Counted from the stretch's first letter, positions 17,515-26,131 are shown. The stretch is DNA of 64,000 nt from Gammaproteobacteria bacterium UBA2965 (GCA_002348385.1 DEBD01000005.1:121110-185109), one strand, 5' to 3'. Notes: generated from the sequence alone by a model not told the origin. Program-made: numbers and translations.

Positions 17515-18717
17515 CTAGGCAGCTTTCTCCAGAATATGCACACCGCAGGCAGATCCCAGCCCAATCACGTGCGCAAGGCCAACCTTGGCTCCCTCGATCT
17601 GACGCTGCTTGCCTTCATCACGCAGGTGCTGACATACCTCCCAGATGTTGGCGATGCCAGTCGCAGCGATAGGGTGCCCTTTGGACTGCAGGCCGCCAGA
17701 CACGTTGACGGGAAGGCGCCCATCGCGCCAGGTGACGCCAGAATTGAAGAAATCGGCGGCGCCGCCCTCCTCGCAGAGCATGAGATTGTCGTAGTGCACC
17801 AGCTCCGCAGTGGCAAAGCAGTCGTGTAACTCCACCAGATCAAGGTCTTCTGGGCCCACGCCGGCTTGCTCGTAGGCCTGGTTAGCCGCATTGCGGGTGA
17901 GCGTATTTACGTTGGGTAGAACCTGGCAAGCCTCTTCCCACGGATCAGTAGTCAATATGGAGGCAGACACTTTTACGGCGCGGCGCTGCTGCTGTTTGGA
18001 CAGCGTCTTGAGCTTGGCCCCGTTGAGTACTACGGCCGCTGCCGCACCATCGCAATTGGCCGAACACATGGGCCGCGTATTGGGATAGGCGATCATCACG
18101 TCGTTCATGATCTCATCGGCAGACATGGCCTTGGTGTAGGCGGCTAACGGGTTCAGCGTCGAATGGAAGTGATTCTTCTCGCTGATTTTGGCGAACAGCT
18201 CAAAGTTGGCCCCACCGTAACGATGCCCGTACTCCATACCAATCTGAGCAAATACGCCGGGCATGGTAGCCGTACCGATGCGGCCATCTACCTCGGCGAC
18301 CGCTCCGTACCGACCAGACGGCTCCCAGACGTTGGAGTCTTCATCGCGATCGGCACCTGCCAGCAAGCCGGCGCCCGCCAGCTTCTCGACGCCCACAGCT
18401 AGCCCAACATCTACCTCTCCGGCTTTCACCGCCATGATCGCGGTGCGCAATGCGGTTGCGCCAGTAGCGCACGCGTTGGCCACGTTGTATACGGGAATTC
18501 CCGTTTGCCCCACCTGCTTTTGCAGCTGCTGGCCTATTCCGCCCCCGCCTCTCAGATTGCCAGCCGCTAGTACGCCGACGTCCGCCATGGTGACGCCGCC
18601 GTCCGCCAACGCTCCCTGTATGGCTTCCACGCCCAGGTCCACCAGGTCCTTGTCCGGGTGCTTGCCGAACTTGGTCATGTGAATGCCCAGGATCCAAATT
18701 TCGTCTTGCGCGCTCAT
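17515..18717 (-). CDS. SCP-x/acetyl-CoA acetyltransferase-type thiolase with intact Cys
   Basis: The 400-residue thiolase-fold protein keeps the nucleophile in NACATGATAL (Cys83), the ELHDCFA His loop, GGLQSKGHPIAATG, and a C-terminal Cys in GLGSACGVHIL. It is therefore likely to be a true thiolase cleaving a 3-ketoacyl-CoA. It is encoded 12 nt downstream of a small DUF35 Zn-ribbon/OB protein (18730), the standard partner of non-decarboxylating SCP-x thiolases and Ltp2-type aldolases. It converges with the acyl-CoA ligase (13 nt between stops). A second thiolase/DUF35 pair at 49269-51049 lacks the Cys. Confidence 0.92.
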   Translation of the reverse strand: MSAQDEIWILGIHMTKFGKHPDKDLVDLGVEAIQGALADGGVTMADVGVLAAGNLRGGGGIGQQLQKQVGQTGIPVYNVANACATGATALRTAIMAVKAGEVDVGLAVGVEKLAGAGLLAGADRDEDSNVWEPSGRYGAVAEVDGRIGTATMPGVFAQIGMEYGHRYGGANFELFAKISEKNHFHSTLNPLAAYTKAMSADEIMNDVMIAYPNTRPMCSANCDGAAAAVVLNGAKLKTLSKQQQRRAVKVSASILTTDPWEEACQVLPNVNTLTRNAANQAYEQAGVGPEDLDLVELHDCFATAELVHYDNLMLCEEGGAADFFNSGVTWRDGRLPVNVSGGLQSKGHPIAATGIANIWEVCQHLRDEGKQRQIEGAKVGLAHVIGLGSACGVHILEKAA

Positions 18718-18729
18718 TGCTGTTCTCCT

Positions 18730-19125
18730 CTAGGTGGCCGGTTCGAACCCGAAGCCGACAGCCACAGTACCATTTTCGTCGTCGCCCATGGGATAGGTCG
18801 CCAGGCGCACCTTCATGCCGAGCGACACATGATCGGGATCGGGTGGCGTGTTAATTACATTGGCGCGCACGCTCGTGCCATCGCAGTCCACTACTGCGGA
18901 TACGAACGGCACCTCGATACCGGGTGCGGCCATGCTGACGATGGTAAACGCCCTCACCTCGCCTTCTGTTGCAACGCCCACGCTTCGAAACTCGGTTCCA
19001 AAACACCCGGCACAGGCATTGCGCCGATCGAAATAACGCGCGCCACACTGCGTGCATTCGTTGGCCACCAGGTGAGGCTGATCGCCCAATACCAGGTAGT
19101 CCACCAATGGAACTTGGTTTGCCAT
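18730..19125 (-). CDS. DUF35 Zn-ribbon / OB-fold acyl-CoA-binding partner protein
   Basis: The 131-residue protein has an N-terminal rubredoxin-like ribbon with CTQCG and CAGC near residues 22-40 and a C-terminal OB-fold beta barrel. In characterised systems (ChsH2-DUF35, benzylsuccinate BbsA) such proteins bind the thiolase-fold partner and the acyl-CoA pantetheine and are needed for activity or stability. It is the first gene of a two-gene unit with the thiolase at 17515. It is divergent from the SDR at 19333, across a region holding a large inverted repeat. Confidence 0.88.
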   Translation of the reverse strand: MANQVPLVDYLVLGDQPHLVANECTQCGARYFDRRNACAGCFGTEFRSVGVATEGEVRAFTIVSMAAPGIEVPFVSAVVDCDGTSVRANVINTPPDPDHVSLGMKVRLATYPMGDDENGTVAVGFGFEPAT

Positions 19126-19197
19126 GAAGCACCCCCTCTCAAGACTCGGCTAGTATAGATAAAGCGGCCCAACTAGGAACCTCATTTAGACAGGAGA

Positions 19198-19247
19198 ATC
19201 CGACACGGCGCTGAGCAGCGCAGTAGGCTGCGCAAGTCGTGTCGGAT
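19198..19247. repeat. Nested inverted repeat (cruciform/stem-loop element)
   Basis: Outer arms ATCCGACACG (19198-19207) and CGTGTCGGAT (19238-19247) are perfect 10-bp complements. Inside them a second perfect hairpin, GCGCAG-TAGG-CTGCGC (19218-19233), is offset by short loops. No T-run follows, and the element lies between divergent genes, so it is not a standard terminator. It may be a regulator site, an untranslated-RNA structure or a dispersed repeat unit. Confidence 0.6.
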
Positions 19248-19332
19248 GCTCGTGCTGAAAAGGTCGCGCCGGCGCCAACCCAGTAAACGCTTCTGGTATG
19301 CTGCGCCGTTCTTCGACTTACTGGGAGCACAC

Positions 19333-20142
19333 ATGAGCAATTTGGCGGGAAAGGTCGCCGTAGTCACGGGCGCTAGCCGTGGCATCGGCAAGGGCATCGC
19401 CCTCGCTCTAGGCGAGCAGGGCTGCATCGTTTACGTTACCGGCCGCAGCACGGGTGACGGCGAGCGTACCATCGACACCACCGCCCGCCAGATTACCGAA
19501 GCGGGCGGCGAAGGCCGCGCTATTCAGTGTGACCACGGCGACGATGAGCAAATTGCGGCACTGTTCGAGCAGGTCAAACAGGAAGCCGGCCACATCGATA
19601 TCCTGGTGAACAACGTGTACAAGATTCCCACGCCACCGGCATGGGGCGGCGGGTTCTGGGAACACCCCCTGGGCATCTGGGACGATCAGGCAGGCATCGG
19701 ACTGCGCTCACACTATGTAGCGAGCTGGTATGCCGCACCGCTCATGTTCGAAGCGGAAAAGGATCAGGTAATCGTCAACGTGTCGTCACCGGGCGGCCAG
19801 ACCTACATCTACTCCGCGTCCTACGGAACCGGCAAAGCAGGCCTGGACCGCCTCACCGCCGACATGGCCATCGAGCTAAAGCCCAAGGGCGTGGCCACCA
19901 TTTCACTCTATCCGGGAGCGGTATCCACAGAGTTCATTCAGGACGCCGCCAAGGCGCAGGGTATGGACTTATCGGAAGCGCAGACGCCGCTTTTCGTCGG
20001 CCGCTGTGTATGCGAGCTGCTCAAGTCCGGCGACGTGATGAACCGCACCGGCACCATTCAGTGGGTGCAGAATCTCGGCGAAGAGTTCGACGTACTTGAC
20101 GAAAACGGCCGGCGCCCCGTACAGGAGGCGCCCGCCTCGTAA
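19333..20142 (+). CDS. Short-chain dehydrogenase, DHRS1-like
   Basis: The 269-residue SDR has TGASRGIGKGIALALGEQG and the catalytic NVSSPGG Ser with YGTGK. NNVYKIPTPP followed by FWEHPLGIWDDQAGIGLRSHY is the hallmark of the DHRS1 branch, where NNAG becomes NN(A/V)Y and FWE...WDD follows. DHRS1 proteins reduce steroids and xenobiotic carbonyls with NADPH; the bacterial role is unknown. The ATG at 19333 has GGGAG upstream; the longer frame to 19246 runs into the inverted repeat and is not used. It converges with the SDR at 20146, 3 nt between stops. Confidence 0.9.
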   Translation: MSNLAGKVAVVTGASRGIGKGIALALGEQGCIVYVTGRSTGDGERTIDTTARQITEAGGEGRAIQCDHGDDEQIAALFEQVKQEAGHIDILVNNVYKIPTPPAWGGGFWEHPLGIWDDQAGIGLRSHYVASWYAAPLMFEAEKDQVIVNVSSPGGQTYIYSASYGTGKAGLDRLTADMAIELKPKGVATISLYPGAVSTEFIQDAAKAQGMDLSEAQTPLFVGRCVCELLKSGDVMNRTGTIQWVQNLGEEFDVLDENGRRPVQEAPAS

Positions 20143-20145
20143 GCC

Positions 20146-20895
20146 TTAAGTCCCGCCGCACACGTACAGGCACTGCCCTGTTACCCAGCTGGCAGCGGGG
20201 CTGGCCATATACACCACGGCCCAACCGATGTCCTCCGGGGTACCCAGACGCCGCAGGGGCACCCCGATGACGTCCTCAACCGGCTTGTCGTCGGGGAAGT
20301 TGGTGGACTCATTGAAGTTGTCCGTGGGTATGGGTCCTGGGCCCACCGCATTTACCCGAATCTTGGGGGCCAGTTCCAACGAGAACGACTGCGTCAGGCT
20401 CACCACAGCTGCCTTGCTGGCACCATAGGGACCGTTCTTGAAGTTGGCTCCCCGGGCCGAGGTGGAGGCGATGTTGATGATGGAGCCCTCTTCGATCACG
20501 TTGGCAGCGGCCACGCAGCCGGTGAACACGGCTTTCAGATTGAGGTCCATCTGGGCGTCCCAGCGGTCTTCCGGGGTGCGCGTCAGATAGCGCGGCGTCG
20601 CGTCGGGCAGGCCGCCCGCGTTGTTCACCCAGATGTCCACTTGGCCCAGCTCTTTCGCAGTCTGTGCAAGCGCTTCAATCTGATCGGTATTGGTCACATC
20701 CACGGACAGTCCGATCGCGCGCTGACCCTTGGCTTCCACCTCGGCTGCCACGGACTGGACTTCGCTCAACGTGCGCGCAGCCACCACCACATCAGCGCCT
20801 GCATCCGCCAGACACAAGGCAATACCCCGACCGATACCCTTACCACCACCGGTGACCACAGCCACCTTGCCGTCCAACCGGAATGCATCCGTCAT
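20146..20895 (-). CDS. Short-chain dehydrogenase/reductase
   Basis: The 249-residue classical SDR shows TGGGKGIGRGIALCLADAG, NNAGGLPD, Ser in NIASTSARG and YGASK. The C-terminal SWVTGQCLYVCGGT is the usual final strand, with Cys where many family members have VDGG. It is a typical 3-oxoacyl or secondary-alcohol dehydrogenase by sequence alone. The gene is divergent from the amidohydrolase at 20959 with only 63 nt between starts, so the two may share a control region. Confidence 0.9.
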   Translation of the reverse strand: MTDAFRLDGKVAVVTGGGKGIGRGIALCLADAGADVVVAARTLSEVQSVAAEVEAKGQRAIGLSVDVTNTDQIEALAQTAKELGQVDIWVNNAGGLPDATPRYLTRTPEDRWDAQMDLNLKAVFTGCVAAANVIEEGSIINIASTSARGANFKNGPYGASKAAVVSLTQSFSLELAPKIRVNAVGPGPIPTDNFNESTNFPDDKPVEDVIGVPLRRLGTPEDIGWAVVYMASPAASWVTGQCLYVCGGT

Positions 20896-20958
20896 GCCTT
20901 TCCCCTATCCTCGTGTTGCGTTGTGCCCTATCTTAACCTCAGTCAGGGAGGGAAACGT

Positions 20959-22110
20959 ATGAGCTACGCGGGTTCGAGAATAATATTCGACGCCGACAGC
21001 CATCTCATGGAGCTGCCGGACTTCCTAACGCGCCATGCGAGCGAAGAGCTACGCGACCAGATTCCGGCGCTCAGAAGCCTGGGCGACTTCGACTTCACGG
21101 CCCATGCGGATATGAACGAGCATCCGCCGGAGGTGGTGGCCAAGCTCACTGAGCTCGGCGACAGCCTGACTCGCGGCCCCAAATGGCACGCTGCACTGGG
21201 TGCATTCAATGGCCGCGAGCGCAGCACTGCCCTGGATCTACTCGGATTCCAACGCCAGGTGATTTTCTGCAGCTTCTGCGCCAGGCTCATCTTCGAAACA
21301 CAACCACTGTCGCTACGCTACGCCACCGCGCGAGCGCACAACGAATCAATTGCCGAGTTCTGCGCCGCCGACCACCGGCTGATCGGGGTAGCCGTCGTTC
21401 CACTGGACGATCCGGACCAGGCCATGGCGCACATTCGCCATGCTCACGAGTTAGGATTGGGCGCGGTGTGGGTCGCATCCGATGCGCCCGGTGGGCGCTC
21501 ACCGGGACACGTGCTGCACGATCCGGTGTGGGCGCTCATGGCCCAGCTGCAAATGCCGTTCATTCTCCACGTAGGCAGCGGCGTGCTGTCCGTCCCGGAC
21601 CCGTGGATGAACGATGGACGGCCAGACCGCGCCACCGCCCGAGGTGGCGCTGAGGTAATCGGCTCCAAAGACCTCACCGTGATCTACCACTCAGCCGCCC
21701 GCTTCTTGTGCACCCTGGTATTGGATGGCGTGCTGGAACGTCATCCTGGACTGCGTGGCGGCGTGATCGAGCTTGGCGCCGGCTGGGTTCCCGACACCCT
21801 GCGCCGTTTGGACCACGCCGCATCCATCTGGGCCCGTTCCGAACCGCACCTGGCCGAGATGACACGCACCCCCTCCGAGCAAATCAGAGCGCAGGTGCGC
21901 TTCACTCCGTACCCGTTCGAGGATGTGAGCGCGCTGGTACGGGAGTCGTATCCGGAGCTGTACCTGTTTTCGTCCGACTACCCACACGCAGAAGGGGGGC
22001 GGGATCCCATCGGGCGCTTTGAAAAAAGCACCGCGTTGCTTTCCGAGCGCGAGCGAGAGCTGTTTTTTGCGGAAAACTTCGCCACTTTGTACCCGAACCA
22101 CGTTGCCTGA
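20959..22110 (+). CDS. Amidohydrolase-2 (ACMSD-like) family hydrolase/decarboxylase
   Basis: The 383-residue protein starts with IIFDADSHLMELPDFL, where the D-x-H of the metal site lies in DADSH. It continues with PFILHVGSG (His ligand on a later strand) and FSSDYPHAEGG (conserved Asp near the C-terminus). Members hydrolyse C-C or C-N bonds or decarboxylate; the substrate cannot be named. The ATG at 20959 follows AGGGAGGGA; the much longer open frame overlaps the divergent SDR and is rejected. It leads an operon with an epoxide hydrolase 21 nt downstream. Confidence 0.85.
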   Translation: MSYAGSRIIFDADSHLMELPDFLTRHASEELRDQIPALRSLGDFDFTAHADMNEHPPEVVAKLTELGDSLTRGPKWHAALGAFNGRERSTALDLLGFQRQVIFCSFCARLIFETQPLSLRYATARAHNESIAEFCAADHRLIGVAVVPLDDPDQAMAHIRHAHELGLGAVWVASDAPGGRSPGHVLHDPVWALMAQLQMPFILHVGSGVLSVPDPWMNDGRPDRATARGGAEVIGSKDLTVIYHSAARFLCTLVLDGVLERHPGLRGGVIELGAGWVPDTLRRLDHAASIWARSEPHLAEMTRTPSEQIRAQVRFTPYPFEDVSALVRESYPELYLFSSDYPHAEGGRDPIGRFEKSTALLSERERELFFAENFATLYPNHVA

Positions 22111-22131
22111 ATTGCTAGCCACGGAGTGCCT

Positions 22132-23295
22132 ATGAACGCCGAACCGTTTGACGTCGCCCTAGACCCGACCGTTCTTGGGGACCTTCAAGCACGCTTGCGC
22201 AACACACGCTGGCCCGACGTGATTGGCGAGGACTCCTGGGACTATGGCGTGCCGCAGGCGTGGCTGCGCGACATGGCCACCTATTGGGCCGAAGAGTGGC
22301 GCTGGCAGGACGCTGCCCAGGCGATGAACACGTACAGACACTACCGTGCCAGCATTGACGACATCCCTATTCATTTCCTGCACGCACCCGGCACCGGTCC
22401 GGATCCCATTCCCCTGGTACTCACCCACGGTTGGCCGTGGACGTTCTGGGATTATAAAGACGTCATCGGTCCGTTAAGCGATCCGGCGGCCCATGGCGGG
22501 AATAGCGAAGATGCCTTTCATGTGGTGGTGCCCAGCCTGCCTGGGTTTGGCTTCTCTACCCCGCTTACCCGCGCGGGCGTGGACGTAGGCAAGGTCGCGG
22601 AGCTCTGGGTGCGACTCATGCGCGAGGTATGCGGCTACGGGCGTTTTGCCGCCCACGGCGGTGACTGGGGGGCATTGGTGACCGCGCACTTGGCGCATGC
22701 CCATGCCGACGATCTGCTGGGGGCACAGCTGGCCTTGGCTATGATTCCCGGCGTGGACCGCAGCGCGCTGGGACCCGACGACTACGGGGAAGACGAGACC
22801 TGGATGGCCCAACGCAACGTAGAGGCTCTGCAAACCATTACCAGCCATGTATCGGTGCACACCACCGACCCCCAGACCCTGGCCTACGCCACCATGGATT
22901 CGCCCGTTGGCACCGCCGCCTGGCTGTGGGAGCGCCGACGCAACTGGAGCGACTGCGACGGCGATGTGGAGAACGCCTTCAGCCGCGAGCACCTTTGCAC
23001 CACGGCGGCCCTTTACTGGTGCACCGGCGCATTCACCAGCGCGATGCGCTTGTACTTCGAGCACTTCAACAAGCCCTGGCCTCTGGTCCACGATCGGGTA
23101 CCGGTGATGGAAGCACCCACCAGCCTGGTAGTGTTCCCCAAAGACGTGGTGCACCTGCCGCGTTCGGTGCTCGCCAAGTACACCAACCTGCAGCATTATC
23201 AGGTCATGCCGCGCGGCGGCCACTTCGGGGCCGCCGAGGAACCAGCGCTCATCGTCGCGCAGATTCGCGAGTTCTTTCGCCCCTACCGGGGCTAG
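22132..23295 (+). CDS. Epoxide hydrolase, EHN-domain type
   Basis: The 387-residue alpha/beta hydrolase has the N-terminal EHN lid domain (about 1-110: LGDLQARLRNTRWPD), the oxyanion segment LTHGWPWTFWDY, the nucleophile in HGGDWGALV (about Asp180), and a C-terminal MPRGGHFGAAEEP with the catalytic His. It opens epoxides to diols through an ester intermediate. Epoxides could come from the P450s or luciferase-like enzymes nearby. ATG at 22132 has GGAG five nt upstream; a GTG two codons earlier is possible. It converges with the SnoaL-like gene, 9 nt between stops. Confidence 0.92.
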   Translation: MNAEPFDVALDPTVLGDLQARLRNTRWPDVIGEDSWDYGVPQAWLRDMATYWAEEWRWQDAAQAMNTYRHYRASIDDIPIHFLHAPGTGPDPIPLVLTHGWPWTFWDYKDVIGPLSDPAAHGGNSEDAFHVVVPSLPGFGFSTPLTRAGVDVGKVAELWVRLMREVCGYGRFAAHGGDWGALVTAHLAHAHADDLLGAQLALAMIPGVDRSALGPDDYGEDETWMAQRNVEALQTITSHVSVHTTDPQTLAYATMDSPVGTAAWLWERRRNWSDCDGDVENAFSREHLCTTAALYWCTGAFTSAMRLYFEHFNKPWPLVHDRVPVMEAPTSLVVFPKDVVHLPRSVLAKYTNLQHYQVMPRGGHFGAAEEPALIVAQIREFFRPYRG

Positions 23296-23304
23296 CCGAC
23301 GCGC

Positions 23305-23727
23305 CTATTGCTGGTCGGTCTGCACCCGCACGCCACGGGAGACCAGTTCGTGGCGTTTGACCTTCCACTCCCCGTCGATCTTCTGCATCACCTGCTCGTA
23401 GGTGGCCCAGAGCGTGAGCGTGGTCTTGGGGTCATTGGCCATATAGTGATGGGCCTGCACATCGGTGCGGCAGTTGGCGGTGTCGCCATCGATGGTGGCC
23501 AGCGTGGGCCCGAGCATGTGCTGCGTGGGACCATAGGCCTTCAGCGCTTCGATGACGTACGCCGTCCACTCATCTCCGCCGTGGACCTCTTCATCTCCGA
23601 ACCCATGTACGGCCACATCGTCGGCAAAGCATGACCGGTACATTTCCATGTCTCGGTTATCGACGCCGGCTGCGTAGCGGGCCATCACGTCGGTGATCTT
23701 GATTCGGTCTTCCGCCCAATCGGACAT
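23305..23727 (-). CDS. SnoaL-like / NTF2-fold protein
   Basis: The 140-residue protein has the cone-shaped NTF2 pattern: ITDVMARYAAGVDNRDMEMYRSCF, VHGGDEWTAYVIEAL, QHMLGPTLATIDGD, HHYMANDP and a final IDGEWKVKRHEL strand. Members include ketosteroid isomerase, scytalone dehydratase and ring-hydroxylation accessory proteins. The Asp/His set here (D near 25, H near 73 and 93) suits an isomerase or dehydratase, but no activity can be fixed. ATG at 23727 has GGGAGGA upstream. It lies 89 nt downstream of the double-cupin gene and may share its transcript. Confidence 0.78.
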   Translation of the reverse strand: MSDWAEDRIKITDVMARYAAGVDNRDMEMYRSCFADDVAVHGFGDEEVHGGDEWTAYVIEALKAYGPTQHMLGPTLATIDGDTANCRTDVQAHHYMANDPKTTLTLWATYEQVMQKIDGEWKVKRHELVSRGVRVQTDQQ

Positions 23728-23816
23728 AGTTCCTCCCCGTGGAACAGACTTTGGATGACCACGAGTATGTCCCATTCTGGGTGCAGAGACCAAGTGTCTC
23801 GCTCGTAGCGATTCGC

Positions 23817-24629
23817 TTATACCGCACCCTTCGGCGGCGGCTCCAGATCCGACCAGTGCAACGCCACCGGGCCACCGCAACTCAGTAGAAGAAACTCCAC
23901 ACCTTCCGGCCCAGGCTCCTCCGGACCGTAGCTGTAGCCCCCGCGCACCCAGCGCACGTCACCCGGCTCGAACCAACCCTCATCTCCAAAGCGCATGCTT
24001 CCCTGGGTAATGAAATACAGCGTGTCGTAGTCGTGCCAGTGCTCGCCAGCGCTGTAATCAGGGGCGAAGCGTGTGCGCAGCAGGTACGGGTCGTCGTTGC
24101 ACAGCAGCTGCACCGGCTGGGTGGGGCGCCCGGCCGGGTCGTCGAAATCCTGCCAGGGCACGTCATCCAGATTGATGCGCCCCCATCCAGGGCCGACCCC
24201 CAGTCGACGTGTGAGCGCCTCAGGCACCGCGGCCAGATCCTCCCAGTTGAGGCCCACGGCACCGCCAAGGCTGACCAGGAAGAACTCCACCCCCTGCTCG
24301 CCGGCAACTTCGGGCCCATACACGTGGCCCGCATGCACCCAGCGCACGTCGCCAACCTGGTAGCGACCCTCGTCGCCAATGGTCATGTCGCCCTTGGTGA
24401 TGATGTAGACCGTGTCATAGGGGTGCCAGTGCAATCCCACCTCGAAGTTGTCGGGAATTTGCGCGTGCAGCACCCGCGGATCGCCCTCAATGCCAGTATC
24501 CAGCAGCACGCGCACGGGGGTAGTGGGGCGTCCGTGAGGATCGTGAAACAACTCCCAGTCGATCTCGCTGGGCCGCGCCCGCGCGCGGTTGTCCCGCACC
24601 AGGGTGTGTTCGCTGAGGTTTGCCTGCAC
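23817..24629 (-). CDS. Double-cupin protein
   Basis: The 270-residue protein is an internal duplication. Residues about 38-110 and 165-240 each carry a cupin core: LHWHPYDTVYIITKG and EHWHDYDTLYFITQG, each followed by GDEG and a G-D-V-R-W-V strand. The paired His residues of both cores are kept, so both halves may bind metal. Bicupins include ring-cleaving dioxygenases and isomerases; this one is not recognised further. It is divergent from the luciferase-like gene at 24700, with a dyad at 24658 between them. Confidence 0.8.
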   Translation of the reverse strand: MQANLSEHTLVRDNRARARPSEIDWELFHDPHGRPTTPVRVLLDTGIEGDPRVLHAQIPDNFEVGLHWHPYDTVYIITKGDMTIGDEGRYQVGDVRWVHAGHVYGPEVAGEQGVEFFLVSLGGAVGLNWEDLAAVPEALTRRLGVGPGWGRINLDDVPWQDFDDPAGRPTQPVQLLCNDDPYLLRTRFAPDYSAGEHWHDYDTLYFITQGSMRFGDEGWFEPGDVRWVRGGYSYGPEEPGPEGVEFLLLSCGGPVALHWSDLEPPPKGAV

Positions 24630-24657
24630 CCGTTTGCTCTCCCGGACTGTAGCGTTG

Positions 24658-24671
24658 GAATGTTAGCATTC
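24658..24671. promoter_or_regulatory. Imperfect palindrome between bicupin and luciferase-like genes
   Basis: GAATGTTAGCATTC pairs at 12 of 14 positions and sits midway in the short space between divergent starts at 24629 and 24700. This is a plausible operator position, but nothing identifies the regulator. Confidence 0.3.
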
Positions 24672-24699
24672 AGCCCACGCAACGCGGCAAGGAATGGAC

Positions 24700-25707
24700 A
24701 TGGTTAACTTCGGGCTGTGGTACGACTTTCGTAATCCCGGACCCACCGAGCGCTCGTTCGAGAGCCTGTATGCCGAAAGCCTGGAACAGATGGCCTGGGC
24801 AGAGACCCTGGGGTTTGATTCCATCTGGCTCACCGAGCACCATTTCTGCGAGGACGGGTATGCGCCTTCGCCTCTGGTGGTCGCCGCCGCCATTGGCCAG
24901 CGCACCAGCCGCATGCGCATCGGCACCAACCTGATGCTGCTGCCCTTGGCCGACCCGCTCCGTCTTGCGGAGGATGCCGCCACGCTGTCGATTCTTACCG
25001 GCGGACGCTTCGATCTGGGCGTGGGCCTGGGCTATCGGCAACTGGAGTTCGACTATTTTGGCCGCAAGCTGATCAACCGACCCAGTCTCATGGAGGAAGG
25101 TGTCGCCCTGCTGCGCGCCGCCTGGACGGGGGAACCCATCCGCCACCAGGGCAAGCGCTATCAGGTAGACGGACTCATGGTGCGACCCGCTCCGGCCACG
25201 CCGCCGAGGCTGTTCATGGGCGGCATGGCAGAACCCGCTATCGCGCGGGCCGCACGTCTGGGCGACGGCTTCTTGTCCACCGGCGGCATCGGCCACGACG
25301 TTTATGTGCAGGCCCTGGAAGCGGCCGGCAAGTCGCGCAGCGAAGGTGCCATTTGCGCCGGCAACTGGGCCATCATTGCCGACGACCCTGAAAAGGAAGC
25401 CGCCGCCGTGGGCGAATACGCCCTGTACCAGACCAACCAGTATGTATCCTGGGGCGCGTTCGGTCCTCCGGACGAAGTCCCCTTGTTTCCCGACGCGGCC
25501 ACCGCCATTCAAGAGGGGTTCTATGAGCTGTGGGATGCGGATCAGGCCGTAGCTGCGCTCACTGACATGCTCAAGACCTATCCGGAAATCGTCGACGTGC
25601 ACTTCTGGGCACAGTTTCCGGGTGAGTCCATCGACAGCGGCAGCCGCCGAATGGAGTACATCGCCAAGCAGGTACTTCCCCGGGTACGCGCCAACATCGA
25701 CGCATAG
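24700..25707 (+). CDS. Luciferase-like (LLM) flavin-dependent oxidoreductase
   Basis: The 335-residue barrel protein is of the two-chain-luciferase alpha-like subgroup: FGLWYDFRNP, AETLGFDSIWLTEHHF, TSRMRIGTNLMLLPLADPLRLAEDAATL and GGRFDLGVGLGYRQLEFDYFG. The EHH motif contains the His often seen in monooxygenase-type members. AAGGA lies six nt before the ATG at 24700, which I prefer to an ATG two codons earlier. It is most similar in the window to the LLM protein at 34856 (same EHH and LHNPVRFAED-like segment). Confidence 0.86.
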   Translation: MVNFGLWYDFRNPGPTERSFESLYAESLEQMAWAETLGFDSIWLTEHHFCEDGYAPSPLVVAAAIGQRTSRMRIGTNLMLLPLADPLRLAEDAATLSILTGGRFDLGVGLGYRQLEFDYFGRKLINRPSLMEEGVALLRAAWTGEPIRHQGKRYQVDGLMVRPAPATPPRLFMGGMAEPAIARAARLGDGFLSTGGIGHDVYVQALEAAGKSRSEGAICAGNWAIIADDPEKEAAAVGEYALYQTNQYVSWGAFGPPDEVPLFPDAATAIQEGFYELWDADQAVAALTDMLKTYPEIVDVHFWAQFPGESIDSGSRRMEYIAKQVLPRVRANIDA

Positions 25708-25719
25708 TAGGGTTATCTC

Positions 25720-26121
25720 ATCAAAGCCATCGCATTATTAGTGATCTGGTGGGCTGCGGCTGGCGCGGCTGCAGACGTCACCAATGGGGAACCGGCTACC
25801 CAGTTCGGCGAGTCCGGATATTTCCGCATGACCTTGCAGAGCGCGCTGGCGCCGGTGGCCATCAATCGCATGCACAACTGGAACCTGCGGCTGGAGACTC
25901 CCAGTGGAGATCCGGTATCCGGCGCCAACGTCACGGTGACCGGCGGCATGCCCGACCACGACCATGGGCTGCCCACCGCACCGCGCGCCACTGGCACGGT
26001 GAACGACGGCCAGTACCTAATCGAGGGCGTGAAGTTTCACATGAACGGACGCTGGGAACTCACAATAGGCGTGGAAACCGCCACCCAGAGCGATGCCGCC
26101 ACCTTCGTATTTGAACTCTAG
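25720..26121 (+). CDS. YtkA/FixH-like exported protein with apparent ATC start
   Basis: From 25720 the frame reads (M)IKAIALLVIWWAAAGAAAD, a clean signal peptide, then a small beta-sandwich with NWNLRLETPSGDPVSGANV, GGMPDHDHGLPTAP and VKFHMNGRWEL. The last two are hallmarks of YtkA/FixH-like domains that may bind copper or assist haem-protein maturation. The first ordinary start (GTG, 25741) would cut the signal peptide in half. ATC at 25720 has AGGG seven nt upstream, so an unusual ATC start, or a mutated ATG, is inferred. The next gene is a diheme peroxidase, 10 nt downstream. Confidence 0.75.
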   Translation: MKAIALLVIWWAAAGAAADVTNGEPATQFGESGYFRMTLQSALAPVAINRMHNWNLRLETPSGDPVSGANVTVTGGMPDHDHGLPTAPRATGTVNDGQYLIEGVKFHMNGRWELTIGVETATQSDAATFVFEL

Positions 26122-26131
26122 GCCATCGTCC

